A stretch of DNA of 64,000 nucleotides, from NCBI RefSeq assembly GCF_014218335.1, contig NZ_AP023367.1:5201001-5265000 (forward strand), written 5' to 3'. The DNA is from Anaerocolumna cellulosilytica. GTDB taxonomy: Bacteria; Bacillota; Clostridia; Lachnospirales; Lachnospiraceae. The position numbers were made by a program, and so were the translations under genes. The notes below the pieces were generated by a model, which saw only the letters and a list, made by a program, of their open reading frames with translations, did no database searches and was not told the DNA's origin. Below, one piece after another: positions 29,333-37,915 of this stretch. Each line of letters starts with the position of its first letter. Positions within the stretch are counted from its first letter, which is position 1.

Positions 29333-29367
29333 AGACCTGCTAACAAAATAATTTTGTTAACAGGTCT
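29333..29367. terminator. Bidirectional terminator between protease and M42 genes
   Basis: AGACCTGcTAACAAAA / TTTTGTTAaCAGGTCT with a very short loop; A-run on one side and T-rich DNA on the other. It serves the convergent genes on both sides. Confidence 0.75.
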
Positions 29368-29460
29368 ATTAAACTTCCAGTTTATCGAATGATACCTGCC
29401 TGTGCAGAGTAGTCAGAACAGGTTGGTTCCTTATTCCTTACTAGTTAATTGCTCAGGATA

Positions 29461-30501
29461 TCAATTTATTGGTGCACTTACAGTAACATACTCAGCTAAT
29501 AACTTTAAGGTATTCTCCAAAGCTTTGCGGTGGGTACGTTCCATTCCATGAGAAGCATGAATCCCTTGCCCGATTAAAGCACCACGGATATTGTTACCGC
29601 CTCTTAATGCAGCAGATACGTCAGAACCATAATGTGGGAAGATATCCACTACGTAATCAATCTGTTTCTCTTTTGCTAATTGAATTAAATTGGTGGTCAG
29701 TTCATAGTCATAAGGGCCACTTGAATCCTTTGCACAGATAGACACTGCATACTCTGTCCCATTTAAGTCATCGCCTATGGCTCCCATATCAATTGCTATA
29801 AATTCTGTAATATCCTCCGGTAACCAGCTAGCTCCAAATCCAACCTCTTCATAATTACTGATAAGAATCTTTATATTCTTAGTAGGGATTACTTTGTTTT
29901 CAGACATCTCTTTTAACATTCCTAACAAAACTGCTACAGAAGCCTTATCATCCAAATGTCTTGACTTGATAAAACCCTTTTCAGTATATGCAAATTGGGG
30001 ATCAAAGCTTACATAATCTCCACTGTTTATCCCAAGTGCAAGTACATCCTCTTTATTTTTTACAATCTCATCAATGCGGATTTCCATATTCCGTTCGGTT
30101 CTTTCCAAATTTCTTGCATCATCATAACTATGTACTGACGGACTTTTGGAAAGAATTGTACCCGTATATACTCTTCCTTCTCTGGTATGTATCTTGCAAT
30201 AGCTGCCTTCAATGCTTTGCATGGTATAACCACCAACAAGACTAATTTTTAACATTCCCTGAGCAGAAATAGAGCGAACCATCGCACCTAAGGTATCAAC
30301 ATGGGCCGATAAGCCAAGTGTTTCTTCATTTTTCCCTTTAACAGCTACTACTAGTCCTCCTCTCTGATTATAACTGCAAGTATAACCAAAGCTCTCAGAC
30401 TGCTTTTTAACATATTCCATAACTTCTTTTGTAAATCCGGAGGGACTTGGAATAGTAACAAGCTCCTCTATTGTACGAATAATATAATCCATTGTATTCA
30501 T
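29461..30501 (-). CDS. M42-family metallopeptidase
   Basis: A 346-residue co-catalytic metal peptidase. Family motifs are LGLSAHVDTLGAMV (metal His/Asp), SRHLDDKASVA (bridging Asp), NYEEVGFGAS (catalytic Glu pair), AIDMGAIGDD and SHGMERTHR (last His). M42 enzymes are glutamyl or leucyl aminopeptidases forming tetrahedral dodecamers in the cytoplasm; the old name 'cellulase M' is misleading. The start at 30501 (MNTMDYIIRT) is preferred over a TTG four codons earlier, but the ribosome binding site is weak (GGGA). Confidence 0.92.
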   Translation of the reverse strand: MNTMDYIIRTIEELVTIPSPSGFTKEVMEYVKKQSESFGYTCSYNQRGGLVVAVKGKNEETLGLSAHVDTLGAMVRSISAQGMLKISLVGGYTMQSIEGSYCKIHTREGRVYTGTILSKSPSVHSYDDARNLERTERNMEIRIDEIVKNKEDVLALGINSGDYVSFDPQFAYTEKGFIKSRHLDDKASVAVLLGMLKEMSENKVIPTKNIKILISNYEEVGFGASWLPEDITEFIAIDMGAIGDDLNGTEYAVSICAKDSSGPYDYELTTNLIQLAKEKQIDYVVDIFPHYGSDVSAALRGGNNIRGALIGQGIHASHGMERTHRKALENTLKLLAEYVTVSAPIN

Positions 30502-30627
30502 AACAAATCCCAAGGCATTTGATAAGTTCTGCTCTTTATCAAAATGCGCATCCTTTCTTACAGTCTATAACTTTACCCATTGCGAAACAGTCATTTCATA
30601 CTTATTACTTCTCATAGGCAGAAGCAA

Positions 30628-31203
30628 TTAGTCCAACTCAGCCAGTATCGCACGACAAGGCGATCCATCACTACCGGCAAGCTTTAGAGGGAGTGCTGAT
30701 AATAAGTATCTGCCTTCTGGTACTTCTGCCAGACAAATGCCTTCAAGCAGTACCACCTCTTGTTCTAATAACTCCAGATGCACCTCCATAGGTGCATCCA
30801 CAGGCCCTACACTTAGCCCTTCTACGCCAATTAGATCCAGACTGAATTTATTAAAAAGCCGTGCCATTTCCAGAGTCACCGTTATATTTCCCTTTAGTAA
30901 CAGCTTTTTTTCACAAATTTTTAGTATCCCCTCCACCAGTGTTAGATCCGGCTGACTTTCAAAATGTACTACCGTACAATAGCCAAAACACTTTTCCAGC
31001 GCAAGCTCTTCCATCGACTTGCCTTTCTCTATGAAATGATACGGCGCATCCAGATGTGTACCATTGTGGGCACACATACGAAACACTGTCAGATTATAGA
31101 GTGAACCCTCAGATATACTGCATTGCTTCTCAAAGCTTGGTTTTTCATCTCCCGGATACACCTTACTAGAAAATACTTCTTGTGTAATATCATAAAGCTT
31201 CAT
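30628..31203 (-). CDS. Cyclase family protein (kynurenine formamidase-like)
   Basis: A 191-residue metal-dependent hydrolase of the cyclase/KynB fold. HNGTHLDAPYHF (H46, H50, D52) is the conserved metal-binding signature, and GVEGLSVGP and LLEGICLAEV are further family blocks. Members hydrolyse N-formylkynurenine, isatin or other amides. No tryptophan-catabolism gene is near, so the substrate is unknown. Confidence 0.88.
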   Translation of the reverse strand: MKLYDITQEVFSSKVYPGDEKPSFEKQCSISEGSLYNLTVFRMCAHNGTHLDAPYHFIEKGKSMEELALEKCFGYCTVVHFESQPDLTLVEGILKICEKKLLLKGNITVTLEMARLFNKFSLDLIGVEGLSVGPVDAPMEVHLELLEQEVVLLEGICLAEVPEGRYLLSALPLKLAGSDGSPCRAILAELD

Positions 31204-31251
31204 CCAGATTCCCCCTAATCCTATTCAACCCCTTTTAAGTAACTTCCTGCT

Positions 31252-32010
31252 TTAATCTAAGTCAATATCTAACTCTACCGGACAATGGTCGCTTCCCAGA
31301 GTATCTTTATGAATAAGGCTATCTTGTATTTTATCCTTTAAGCATTCAGAGACAACAAAATAATCAATACGCCAGCCCGCATTCTTTTCTCTTGCCTTAA
31401 ACATATAAGACCACCAGGTATAAGCCTCTGTAACCTCCGGATAGAGGTAGCGGAAGGTATCGACAAAACCATTGCCTAAGAGTTCTGTCATCTTGGCTCT
31501 TTCTTCTTTGGTAAATCCAGCATTTTTGGTGTTAGTTTTCGGATTTTTTAAATCAATCTCCGTATGAGCAACATTTAAGTCCCCACACAAAATAACTGGC
31601 TTAAGCTTATCCAGCTTTAAAAGGTATTCACGGAAATCATCTTCCCATTCCATCCGGTAATCCAATCTGGCAAGCTCTCTTTTCGAATTGGGAGTATACA
31701 CCGTTACTAGATAGAAATCCTCAAATTCCAGAGTAATGGTTCTTCCTTCATCGTTATGTTTATCAAGTCCTAAATCGTATGCCACCGAAAGAGGCTCTTT
31801 TTTTGAAAAAACTGCCGTACCGGAATAGCCTTTTTTAACAGCACTATTCCAGTACTGGGTATAGCCATCAAAAGCGATTTCGGCTTGCTCCTGCTGCATC
31901 TTTGTTTCCTGGATACAAAATATATCAGCATCTGCCTGTTTAAAAAAATCCTCAAAACCCTTTGTAATACAGGCCCGAAGGCCATTTACATTCCATGAAA
32001 TAAGCTTCAT
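31252..32010 (-). CDS. xth: Exodeoxyribonuclease III / AP endonuclease
   Basis: A 252-residue DNA-repair nuclease that cuts at abasic sites and degrades 3' ends. Motifs include [13 protein letters not shown] (Asn), [10 protein letters not shown] (metal Glu), [16 protein letters not shown] (catalytic Asp/Asn) and [12 protein letters not shown] (Asp-His). The first residues [19 protein letters not shown] are characteristic of the ExoA branch. The start at 32010 was chosen because AGGAGG lies 8 nt upstream of this ATG. Confidence 0.95.
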   Translation of the reverse strand: MKLISWNVNGLRACITKGFEDFFKQADADIFCIQETKMQQEQAEIAFDGYTQYWNSAVKKGYSGTAVFSKKEPLSVAYDLGLDKHNDEGRTITLEFEDFYLVTVYTPNSKRELARLDYRMEWEDDFREYLLKLDKLKPVILCGDLNVAHTEIDLKNPKTNTKNAGFTKEERAKMTELLGNGFVDTFRYLYPEVTEAYTWWSYMFKAREKNAGWRIDYFVVSECLKDKIQDSLIHKDTLGSDHCPVELDIDLD

Positions 32011-32037
32011 CACCAAACCTCCTTTTGTATATCATCC

Positions 32038-32700
32038 TTAATTCTGGCTTTTAAAATTTTGTAATAAAATTTCCTTTAATTCGGTCAGATTTCCTGCAAT
32101 ATAGTCTGCTCCTGCTTTTTTAAGTTCCTCTTTACTTCCATACCCATATAAAACACCTACCACCGGGATATTGTTTTCCTGAGCGCCTAAAACATCATGG
32201 AGACGATCTCCTACCATAACAACTACATCGGAGTCACATATCTTATTTTTGTCTAAGGCATATCGGATGACATCACCTTTTTTGCTCCTGCTCCCATCAA
32301 GGGTCGCACCGCAGATGTCTATAAAATACTTCTCTAATTGAAAATGCTTAAGAATTGCTGCTGCATAAATCTCAGGTTTTGAAGTCGCAACTATTAACTT
32401 CATTCCTTGATTTAAAAGCTCCTTACATACATCCTCAATACCCTCATAAACAACATTCTCATATAATCCGGTAGGTACAAAATATTCCCTATACCCTTCA
32501 ACTGCTTTTAATGCCTCCTCTTCGGACATGTTCCAGTGATTCATAAAACCTTCTTTAAGAGGAGGTCCGATGTGTTTACATAGAGAATCTAAATCCGTGA
32601 CCTCAATTCCCATCTTATGAAGAGCATATTGAATGGATTTTGTAATTCCTTCTTTTGGGTCGGTAATCGTACCATCTAAGTCAAATAAAATATACTCCAT
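32038..32700 (-). CDS. HAD hydrolase, phosphoglycolate phosphatase-like
   Basis: A 220-residue HAD phosphatase with nucleophile D7 in FDLDGTITD, motif II in VATSKPEIYAA and motif III/IV in VMVGDRLHDVLGA. It has the alpha-helical C1 cap expected for the PGPase/5'-nucleotidase-like branch. Physiological substrates are commonly phosphoglycolate or nucleoside monophosphates; the exact one is not readable. It starts 28 nt upstream of the exodeoxyribonuclease gene and may be co-transcribed with it and the membrane protein upstream. Confidence 0.9.
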   Translation of the reverse strand: MEYILFDLDGTITDPKEGITKSIQYALHKMGIEVTDLDSLCKHIGPPLKEGFMNHWNMSEEEALKAVEGYREYFVPTGLYENVVYEGIEDVCKELLNQGMKLIVATSKPEIYAAAILKHFQLEKYFIDICGATLDGSRSKKGDVIRYALDKNKICDSDVVVMVGDRLHDVLGAQENNIPVVGVLYGYGSKEELKKAGADYIAGNLTELKEILLQNFKSQN

Positions 32701-32744
32701 GCATCCAATCCTTTCGTAACTCTGTCAAAAAAGTCCTTCTATAC

Positions 32745-33266
32745 TTAGTCATATAAACTGCTGTAATCATCCAGGCGTTTCTTTAGTAATGTAAAAATAT
32801 CCTCTAAAGACATATCTTTTGCATTATCCACCCGAAGAGAAAAAGGGGGATAATTCATACTCAGATTCGCTTTGGCGATTCGTTGTTTATTTGGTGAAAG
32901 TTTTTCTACAAAGCCATGCTCGTCTTTTGGCAATACCCCTATTACCTTACCTTCCGGCAACTTGACAATGCAAAAACTCTCAATATCCAAAAAAGGAATG
33001 TACCCTACTGAACCTCCGTCCGAACTGTCAATAATTCCGTCAAAGGTTATTGTTATCAGTGGTTTTTTCTGCAAGGCTTTTCCCATTAGCATGATTAAGC
33101 GTAATGTAAAGGAGACAAAAGCAATAAAACCAGTCAACCATAGTAAGGTTTTCCTCTCCCTCATCCCCAAAATCCATAAAACCAATGATACAATTACAAG
33201 TATAAAACTTAAAGCCATCCACCGTAGTGTTTTTGATTGTTTTTCTTCAATTACAATCTTTTCCAC
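32745..33266 (-). CDS. Membrane protein, STM3941-like
   Basis: A 173-residue protein with two adjacent membrane helices (about residues 15-35 and 40-62) followed by a cytoplasmic PH-like domain (ITITFDGIIDSSDGGSVGYI, PFLDIESF). The pattern matches what is annotated as the STM3941 family in Gram-positive genomes; its function is unknown. It is upstream of the HAD gene in the same direction with a 44-nt gap. Confidence 0.75.
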   Translation of the reverse strand: MEKIVIEEKQSKTLRWMALSFILVIVSLVLWILGMRERKTLLWLTGFIAFVSFTLRLIMLMGKALQKKPLITITFDGIIDSSDGGSVGYIPFLDIESFCIVKLPEGKVIGVLPKDEHGFVEKLSPNKQRIAKANLSMNYPPFSLRVDNAKDMSLEDIFTLLKKRLDDYSSLYD

Positions 33267-33722
33267 TTAAAAACCTCCCTTAACTTACGTTAAGCCCTAC
33301 TATCCGCAATCTACCTATCATTTTATATGTTAGATAGAAAAAAAGCAAGTAAACCAAGTATAATTTTTACATTCATTGAGGCTTTTTTTCATAATTCTAT
33401 GCTGTCTGTCAAGAATAAATTTCTAGTATGTTCTGCTTATAGTGTGTCTGAAAACTTCTTGTTTTTGATAGGCGTTCCTCCTTGTTTGTACACATCAAAA
33501 TTCGTACGATATATACCTCAGGGAAGAGTATTTGAAAATATCCAGATGCACTCTATAATAATCACCATAAAAAACATTTTGACCTTATTAAAATGCTTTA
33601 GTATACTGGATTTAAACAATGTGTAATAGTAGTAGAGGTTGAAAAAATAAGTAGCGAAAGGATGCTGCAAATTGTTTAGCAGCAGTATTGCAGCCGTGGC
33701 TGCGATACAATGAGGTACAACT
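33267..33722. other. Intergenic region, membrane protein / Cof-type phosphatase
   Basis: 456 nt. A frame at 33327-33626 has no ribosome binding site and unlikely composition, so it is not called. The right half carries the promoter and hairpins listed separately. Confidence 0.5.
33579..33607 (+). promoter_or_regulatory. Promoter of Cof-type HAD gene, with structured leader
   Basis: TTGACC and TATACT are 17 nt apart, giving a leader of about 110 nt. The leader contains two hairpins: GCTGC/GCAGC at 33664-33683 and TATTGCAGCC/GGCTGCGATA at 33686-33707, the second ending a few bases before the TGAGG ribosome binding site. A role in translation control is possible. Confidence 0.65.
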
Positions 33723-34553
33723 ATGAAAACTTTATATATATCCGACTTAGACGGAACATTGCTTAATGAAGCAGCACAGCTATCTCCCTATACCATAGAA
33801 ACTCTTAATGAGCAAATCCAACGGGGAATGGATTTTTCCATTGCCACCGCCAGAAGTTTAGCTTCCGTTAAGACCATACTAGCCCCTTTAAACTTAAACC
33901 TACCTATTGTGCTTATGAACGGGGCTGCTATCTATGACATGGATGCAGGCAGCTATAAAAAGGTAGAATATCTCTCCCCCTCAGGTTTAAACCATATATT
34001 AAACGTAATACACGAACTTGACCTGTCAGGCTTTTTATATGAAATAAATAACAGCGAACTTACTACCTATTATCAGAATCTAGAGACCAAAGCCCTGAAA
34101 GATTTTTATAATGAAAGAGTACATAAATATAATAAATATTTTGTACAGATACCCAACTTTGCCCAGTTAGACAGAGAGCATCTGATGTATTTTACTTTAT
34201 TGGATACCAAAGAGAAATTAGAACCGGCATATAAAAAACTTAAGGAACATGGGGACTTAGCAGTTGCCTTTTATAGGGATATCTATCCGGAGGAAGAACT
34301 CTGGTATTTGGAGATTTTTAGTACAAAAGCCACCAAATATAATGCTGTTGCGTATTTAAGAAACCAACTCCAATATGATGTCATTATTGGCTTTGGTGAC
34401 AATCTAAACGACCTTCCCTTCTTTAAAGCCTGTGACAAGGCCCTCGCTGTTGAAAACGCAAGAGTTGAAGTAAAAACTGCTGCCCATGAAATAATCGGTC
34501 ATCACAAAGAAGACGGTGTTGCCAAATGGATTAGAAGAAATGTAAGCTTGTAG
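33723..34553 (+). CDS. Cof-type HAD-IIB phosphatase
   Basis: A 276-residue sugar-phosphate phosphatase of the Cof/YidA branch. It has the nucleophile in ISDLDGTLLN (D8), the motif II region in SIATARSLASVK, the large C2 cap in the middle, and IIGFGDNLNDLPFF as motif IV. Substrates of relatives are sugar phosphates, pyridoxal phosphate or flavin mononucleotide. It is followed 170 nt later by an MFS carrier in the same direction. Confidence 0.92.
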   Translation: MKTLYISDLDGTLLNEAAQLSPYTIETLNEQIQRGMDFSIATARSLASVKTILAPLNLNLPIVLMNGAAIYDMDAGSYKKVEYLSPSGLNHILNVIHELDLSGFLYEINNSELTTYYQNLETKALKDFYNERVHKYNKYFVQIPNFAQLDREHLMYFTLLDTKEKLEPAYKKLKEHGDLAVAFYRDIYPEEELWYLEIFSTKATKYNAVAYLRNQLQYDVIIGFGDNLNDLPFFKACDKALAVENARVEVKTAAHEIIGHHKEDGVAKWIRRNVSL

Positions 34554-34724
34554 ACTGTAAAGGTGAGATTCCCAGCAAGAAAAAATACCGGTATTGTGGG
34601 AAAAATAAAACACTGAAATTGCGTAGAACTTAGCAAAATTTATCTTGCTATCTACCCTGAAAGCAGTTAAACTGTAGTTCGGATTTTACATAATTACCAT
34701 AATAACTGCTTAACAGGAGAACCC

Positions 34725-35993
34725 ATGGAAAAACTAGCAAAACAATTAACAGTAAAATATGCTTTTTTGCAAAGTGCTTATTGGATTAGCGAATGCTCCA
34801 TATACAGCTTTGCCGCTGTCTATCTGCAATACAAAAAATTTGACAATACACAGATTGGTTTTATATTATCCTTTGCTGCCATACTATCCATACTACTACA
34901 GCCGGTTATAGCCGCAATAGCGGATAAAACAAAGAAGGTTTCCTTACGTTTTATGGTATTGTTACTTATGGTATTTGTTATCGGTATGACCTTACTATTA
35001 TATGTAATGCAAGACTCCTTTTGGGTTACAGCCATAGTTTTCATTTTGATAAATGCCATTCAGTTTACCTTAAATCCACTGTTTAATTCTCTGGCACTGG
35101 AATATCTTAACTTAGGAATCCCAATGAACTACGGGCTTGCTAGAGGAACCGGTTCCATTTCCTATGCTATTATGTCCTATCTGTTAGGAAATCTGGTAGA
35201 TTCCTATAGTGCAGGAATCCTTTTGCCGGTCTTTTTGGTAAGCTATTTCTTCGCAGTGCTTGCAGTGGTTTTGTTTAAAATAAATATTCATAAAACGGTT
35301 ACAAAGGATGCAGCTTTAGAACAGCTAAAAGACAGAGAGAATGATACCAATACTCTATTTAATCCACAGTATGAAATGGATACTGTACAACCTGAAAAGG
35401 CACCTTCCGGAATATTCAGCTTTTTCACTACTTATAAGAAATTTACAATATTATTAATTGGAATTGCAATGGTTTTCTATTCTCATAGTTTAATTAATAC
35501 CTATTTAATCAATATTATTAAGCAGGTGGGGGGAAGCGGTTCCGACTTGGGTGTATCCTTATCCATTGCTGCCGGCCTGGAGCTTCCTACAATGGCCGTA
35601 TTTATATATCTGGTACGTAAAATCCCCTGCCATAAGTTATTAGTTATCTCTGCCTTTTTCTTTTTTATAAAGGCAGCGGTTACTTTGCTTGCCCCTAACG
35701 TATTTATGATTTATGTTTCACAAATCTTTCAAATGCTTTCTTTTGCCCTGTATACTCCGGCGTCCATATACTATGTTAACGAAATTGTAGGGGAACATGA
35801 CCGGGTAAAAGGGCAGGCTATGCTTGGAGTAGCAGCCCTTGGCATTGCCGGAACAGCCGCTAATATAAGCGGTGGAAAGATACTTGATTCTCTTGGAGTT
35901 TCCCATATGCTGTTGGTGGGAACACTGGTAACTTTTTTAGGTTTCTTGTTAGTATGCTTCTCAGTTGAAAAGACTAAAAAGAATGTTTTTTAA
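34725..35993 (+). CDS. MFS transporter
   Basis: A 422-residue carrier with twelve predicted membrane helices and a long polar loop between helices 6 and 7 (about residues 190-230). YWISECSIYSFAAVYLQYKK at the start and FNSLALEYLNLGIPMNYGLARGTGSI resemble the MFS_1-like/LacY-like permeases of Firmicutes, often annotated as sugar or nucleoside permeases. The substrate cannot be named. AGGAG precedes the ATG. Confidence 0.88.
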   Translation: MEKLAKQLTVKYAFLQSAYWISECSIYSFAAVYLQYKKFDNTQIGFILSFAAILSILLQPVIAAIADKTKKVSLRFMVLLLMVFVIGMTLLLYVMQDSFWVTAIVFILINAIQFTLNPLFNSLALEYLNLGIPMNYGLARGTGSISYAIMSYLLGNLVDSYSAGILLPVFLVSYFFAVLAVVLFKINIHKTVTKDAALEQLKDRENDTNTLFNPQYEMDTVQPEKAPSGIFSFFTTYKKFTILLIGIAMVFYSHSLINTYLINIIKQVGGSGSDLGVSLSIAAGLELPTMAVFIYLVRKIPCHKLLVISAFFFFIKAAVTLLAPNVFMIYVSQIFQMLSFALYTPASIYYVNEIVGEHDRVKGQAMLGVAALGIAGTAANISGGKILDSLGVSHMLLVGTLVTFLGFLLVCFSVEKTKKNVF

Positions 35994-36041
35994 ATATAAG
36001 AACCCTTTACTACCTATGGTTATTATATTTTATGCTATTGA

Positions 36042-36095
36042 AAAAGGGCTATGGTTTCTGCTTTTTTGTCAGCAAAAACCATAGCCCTTTTATTT
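36042..36095. terminator. Bidirectional terminator
   Basis: AAAAGGGCTATGGTTT / AAACCATAGCCCTTTT flank an 18-nt loop, with A-run and T-run on the two sides. It serves the convergent MFS and ECF genes. Confidence 0.9.
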
Positions 36096-36657
36096 ATTTT
36101 ACGGCTCTTCTAACACTAACCGGTACTGATACTAATCTTTGTAATGGATTCCACACTAATAAGGCAATAGAATAATCCACCATACTATGAATTATGGTAC
36201 CTAAGCCAACCAAACCTATTACCGTGATAAGATATCCCTTGGAGCTGTCCATGGAACCTCCCCAATAGAAGAAGGTTACAACAAGAACTTCAAAGACTGC
36301 GTGAATCAGTGACATAAGTAGTCCAAACAAAACCGTTCCTTTTACACTGCTAAGAAGATTACCTTTATTCTTAAGCATATAAGCGCCTGCTGCTGCAAAC
36401 ACCAAGTGGCTTAAGGCTCGTAAAACAATGACAATTGGAAACCCTGCAAATAGAAATCCAAAACCGGTAATTAATGCTACCGATACGGCTGTGTATGGTG
36501 ATATAAACATAGCTATAAAGATTGGAACATGGCTAGCTAATGTAAAGGATGCCGGTTCCAGAATAATCTTAATTGGTGAAAACATAGGAATAGATATTCC
36601 TATAGCACATAATAATGCTGAAATAGTCATTAATTGAACACGATTCTTCTGCTTCAT
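36094..36657 (-). CDS. ECF-type transporter S component, probably niacin (NiaX-like)
   Basis: A 187-residue membrane protein with five or six helices. The block IILEPASFTLASHVPIFIAM followed by FISPYTAVSVAL and GFPIVIVLRALSH matches, from memory, the NiaX family of niacin-binding S components that work with a shared ECF energising module. No EcfA/EcfT genes are adjacent, as is usual for group II ECF systems. The upstream region has repeated TGTC/TCAAGTG elements that could be NiaR sites. The assignment of niacin is an inference. Confidence 0.7.
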   Translation of the reverse strand: MKQKNRVQLMTISALLCAIGISIPMFSPIKIILEPASFTLASHVPIFIAMFISPYTAVSVALITGFGFLFAGFPIVIVLRALSHLVFAAAGAYMLKNKGNLLSSVKGTVLFGLLMSLIHAVFEVLVVTFFYWGGSMDSSKGYLITVIGLVGLGTIIHSMVDYSIALLVWNPLQRLVSVPVSVRRAVK

Positions 36658-36765
36658 AAAAAGCTCCTATCTGTGCGTCCTGGCACATGTTAAATTCAAA
36701 GTTAGCTTACTTCTTTTAATCCATAATTATCCGACGTGACAGGAAGTCTAATAGGAATCTTGTAA

Positions 36766-36828
36766 CTGTCTTGTCACCTGTAATGTCATAGATATTTTAT
36801 GTCATGTCAAGTGAAAAGTCAAGTGAAA
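36766..36828. promoter_or_regulatory. Candidate NiaR-type operators upstream of the S component
   Basis: CTGTCTTGTCACCTG, then AATGTCAT, then two direct copies of GTCAAGTGAAA (36806-36816 and 36818-36828) lie 110-170 nt upstream of the S-component start. TGTC-rich elements are recalled for NiaR (YrxA), the niacin-responsive repressor, but I cannot score them against its matrix. Confidence 0.4.
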
Positions 36829-36893
36829 TAACATGTAATTTAACTGAAGCGATACTCCCCACTAAAATTATGGTAATATTATGATAATTTTAG

Positions 36894-36922
36894 TTGAAAA
36901 TGGAAAGCTAGAGAGTTATAAT
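36894..36922 (+). promoter_or_regulatory. tRNA-Gly promoter
   Basis: TTGAAA, 17 nt, TATAAT; the predicted start is about 14 nt before the tRNA 5' end. Confidence 0.85.
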
Positions 36923-36942
36923 AAAGAAGTAAACTAAAATAA

Positions 36943-37013
36943 GCGGATATAGTTTAATGGTAAAATTCGAGCTTCCCAAGCTTGCGTTGCGAGTTCGATT
37001 CTCGTTATCCGCT
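36943..37013 (+). tRNA. tRNA-Gly (anticodon CCC)
   Basis: A 71-nt cloverleaf. GCGGATA pairs with TATCCGC, the anticodon stem CGAGC/GCTTG encloses the loop TTCCCAA (anticodon CCC, reading GGG), and the T arm is CGAG-TTCGATT-CTCG. It stands alone with its own promoter and terminator. Confidence 0.97.
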
Positions 37014-37025
37014 TTCATAAAAAAT

Positions 37026-37063
37026 AGCAGCAGCACTGATTTTAGTGCTGTTGCTTTTTATTT
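37026..37063 (+). terminator. tRNA-Gly terminator
   Basis: AGCAGCAGCACT / AGTGCTGTTGCT stem of 12 pairs, loop GATTTT, then TTTTTATTTT. Confidence 0.92.
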
Positions 37064-37188
37064 TATAAATATATAAGTGGATAGGTCTACTATTATATGT
37101 TATACTATTCTTCATAAATTAATGTATGAAAATAACTTTAACACAGGGGTATATTTTAACTTAATTAGAACTAAGGTGGTGAATCAAT

Positions 37189-37242
37189 TTGGTGAAAACA
37201 AGGGCAGCTGCCTCCTGGAATAGAGAATATACAAATAAATAA
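37189..37242 (+). CDS. Leader peptide of cat-like gene
   Basis: A 17-codon frame beginning TTG GTG AAA ACA, reading (M)VKTRAAASWNREYTNK, preceded by AAGGTGGTGA. The opening TTG-GTG-AAA-AC is, as recalled, the same as the leader of the Bacillus cat-86 gene (VKT...), where drug-stalled ribosomes expose the downstream ribosome binding site. The peptide is longer than the classic nine-codon leaders. Initiation could be at TTG (37189) or GTG (37192). Confidence 0.7.
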   Translation: MVKTRAAASWNREYTNK

Positions 37243-37258
37243 TTTTAGGAGGCAGCTG
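37205..37258 (+). promoter_or_regulatory. Translational attenuator hairpin sequestering the cat-like gene's RBS
   Basis: CAGCTGCCTCCT (37205-37216, within the leader codons) is exactly complementary to AGGAGGCAGCTG (37247-37258), and pairing can extend to 17 pairs with a 20-nt loop. The right arm contains the whole AGGAGG ribosome binding site of the gene at 37262. A ribosome stalled on the leader would open the stem. Confidence 0.85.
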
Positions 37259-37261
37259 GCT

Positions 37262-37915
37262 ATGCAATTTAAAGAAATACAAATGGATCAATGGGTAAGA
37301 AAAGAGCATTATGAGCACTATAAAAACAACGTTCGCTGTTCATATAGTGTAACGGTTCCAATTGATGTAACTGATTTATTGATTAAATTAAAAGCAAAGG
37401 GTCTAAAAGCCTATCCGGCACAAATATATCTCTTATCATCAGTGGTGAATCAATGCAAGGAGTTTCGAATGTCTACCAATGAAGAACAGCATCTAGGTTA
37501 CTGGGACGTAATGGACCCAATGTATACCGTTTTAAACACCAGCACGGAAACATTTTCATCGGTATGGACTAAATACGATAGATGTTTTCTTACATTTTAT
37601 AAAAGGTACTTAGAAGATACAGCACAGTATGCTAATGGGGTTCTTTTTCCCCAAAAAAATATTCCTTCTAACATCTTCAATATTTCCAGTGTTCCATGGC
37701 TTAATTTTACCGCTTTTAATCTTAATGTCTTCTCGAATGAAAATTATTATTTGCCAATTTTTACAATTGGTAAATATATAAAAGAAGATGATAAAATACA
37801 GATGCCCCTTGCGATACAATGCCATCACGCTGTTTGCGATGGCTTGCATCTTGGAAGGTTTGTGGATGCACTGCGTTATATGGCAACACATACAGAAGAA
37901 TGGCTCCTTTTATAA
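37262..37915 (+). CDS. Type A chloramphenicol acetyltransferase family protein
   Basis: A 217-residue trimeric acyltransferase of the CAT fold. The catalytic HHAVCDG motif is present with H189 as general base, and the N-terminal strand pattern CSYSVTVPIDVTDLL and the acceptor-site block (NISSVPWLNFTAFNL) are as in CAT. CAT transfers acetyl from acetyl-CoA to chloramphenicol; some chromosomal relatives act on other alcohols, so resistance is not certain. The leader-peptide attenuator upstream, typical of inducible drug-resistance genes, strengthens the CAT assignment. It is convergent with the AraC gene and overlaps its end by 6 nt. Confidence 0.88.
   Translation: MQFKEIQMDQWVRKEHYEHYKNNVRCSYSVTVPIDVTDLLIKLKAKGLKAYPAQIYLLSSVVNQCKEFRMSTNEEQHLGYWDVMDPMYTVLNTSTETFSSVWTKYDRCFLTFYKRYLEDTAQYANGVLFPQKNIPSNIFNISSVPWLNFTAFNLNVFSNENYYLPIFTIGKYIKEDDKIQMPLAIQCHHAVCDGLHLGRFVDALRYMATHTEEWLLL

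Noticed and set aside
33327..33626. A 99-residue frame between the membrane protein and Cof phosphatase genes
   Set aside because: No ribosome binding site and hydrophobic, irregular composition; it covers the promoter of the next gene.
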